DNA from: an uncultured Bacteriovoracaceae bacterium | Lineage (GTDB): Bacteria; Bdellovibrionota; Bacteriovoracia; Bacteriovoracales; Bacteriovoracaceae | Length of the DNA: 21,080 bases | Reading direction: 5' to 3' | Assembly (NCBI GenBank): GCA_937952395.1 | Contig: CALFYV010000065.1 | Coordinates: forward strand, 1 to 21,080 | Shown here: piece after piece, positions 21,021 to 21,080 of the stretch | Layout of the letters: every line of letters begins with the position of its first letter | Position numbering within the stretch: position 1 is the first letter of the stretch | Translations under genes and position numbers: made by a program | Notes under the pieces: model-generated | Seen by the model: only the letters and a program-made list of their open reading frames with translations | Told to the model about the DNA's origin: nothing | Databases searched by the model: none

Positions 21021-21080
21021 ATGTTTATAAAGTAGAATAATAGAAAAAAGTTTAAACACCTTTATTTCGCCATTGTGTCT

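Overview
The window is an AT-rich, gene-dense stretch of bacterial chromosome, with no tRNA, rRNA, insertion sequence or CRISPR array that I can see. The mix suggests a member of Bdellovibrionota, perhaps a Bacteriovorax- or Halobacteriovorax-like predator. The signs are two PilZ (c-di-GMP receptor) proteins, several poorly characterised exported proteins, a lipoprotein, A/T-rich codons and Shine-Dalgarno sites of the AAGGA/GGAG type. This assignment is an inference from gene style, not from a marker gene.

Left part (23-6063, mostly minus strand). A three-gene cluster encodes a SelO/YdiU-like pseudokinase, a peptidase E-like S51 hydrolase (ATGA overlap) and the N-terminal part of an FMN-binding glutamate-synthase-like protein, which is cut short at the window edge. 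Next come a plus-strand exported protein of unknown function (3080-3811) and a second minus-strand run: PilZ protein, HEIGH metallopeptidase, DUF962/Mpo1-like membrane protein and TerB-like protein. A 659-residue exported or membrane protein of unknown function (6214-8193) faces away from the PilZ gene.

Centre (8196-11470). This is the most interesting part. An ECF sigma factor and a short zinc-finger anti-sigma factor (minus strand, ATGA overlap) are divergent from a complete RiPP cluster. The cluster holds a 67-residue secreted precursor ending in three contiguous ExxCG pentapeptides, a DUF692/MNIO maturase and a DUF2063 partner. This is the HvfABC/bufferin type of peptide natural product system, linked in the literature to copper binding. 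A terminator-like hairpin lies between the precursor and maturase genes, and another hairpin lies in the precursor leader. A lone cyclic-nucleotide-binding domain protein follows.

Right part (11477-21020). A minus-strand operon carries a TesA-like SGNH esterase, a YbbA/LolD-like ABC ATPase and a YbbP/FtsX-like permease. The permease gene is split by a single in-frame TAA. Upstream of it lie a small exported Lys/Arg/Glu-rich protein with a strong terminator, an exported CxxCH (haem c-like) protein and a second PilZ protein. Plus-strand genes encode a membrane-anchored left-handed beta-helix (hexapeptide) acyltransferase-like protein and a DusC-like tRNA-dihydrouridine synthase. Between these two lies a minus-strand coiled-coil lipoprotein. 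No gap longer than about 300 bases lacks a gene.
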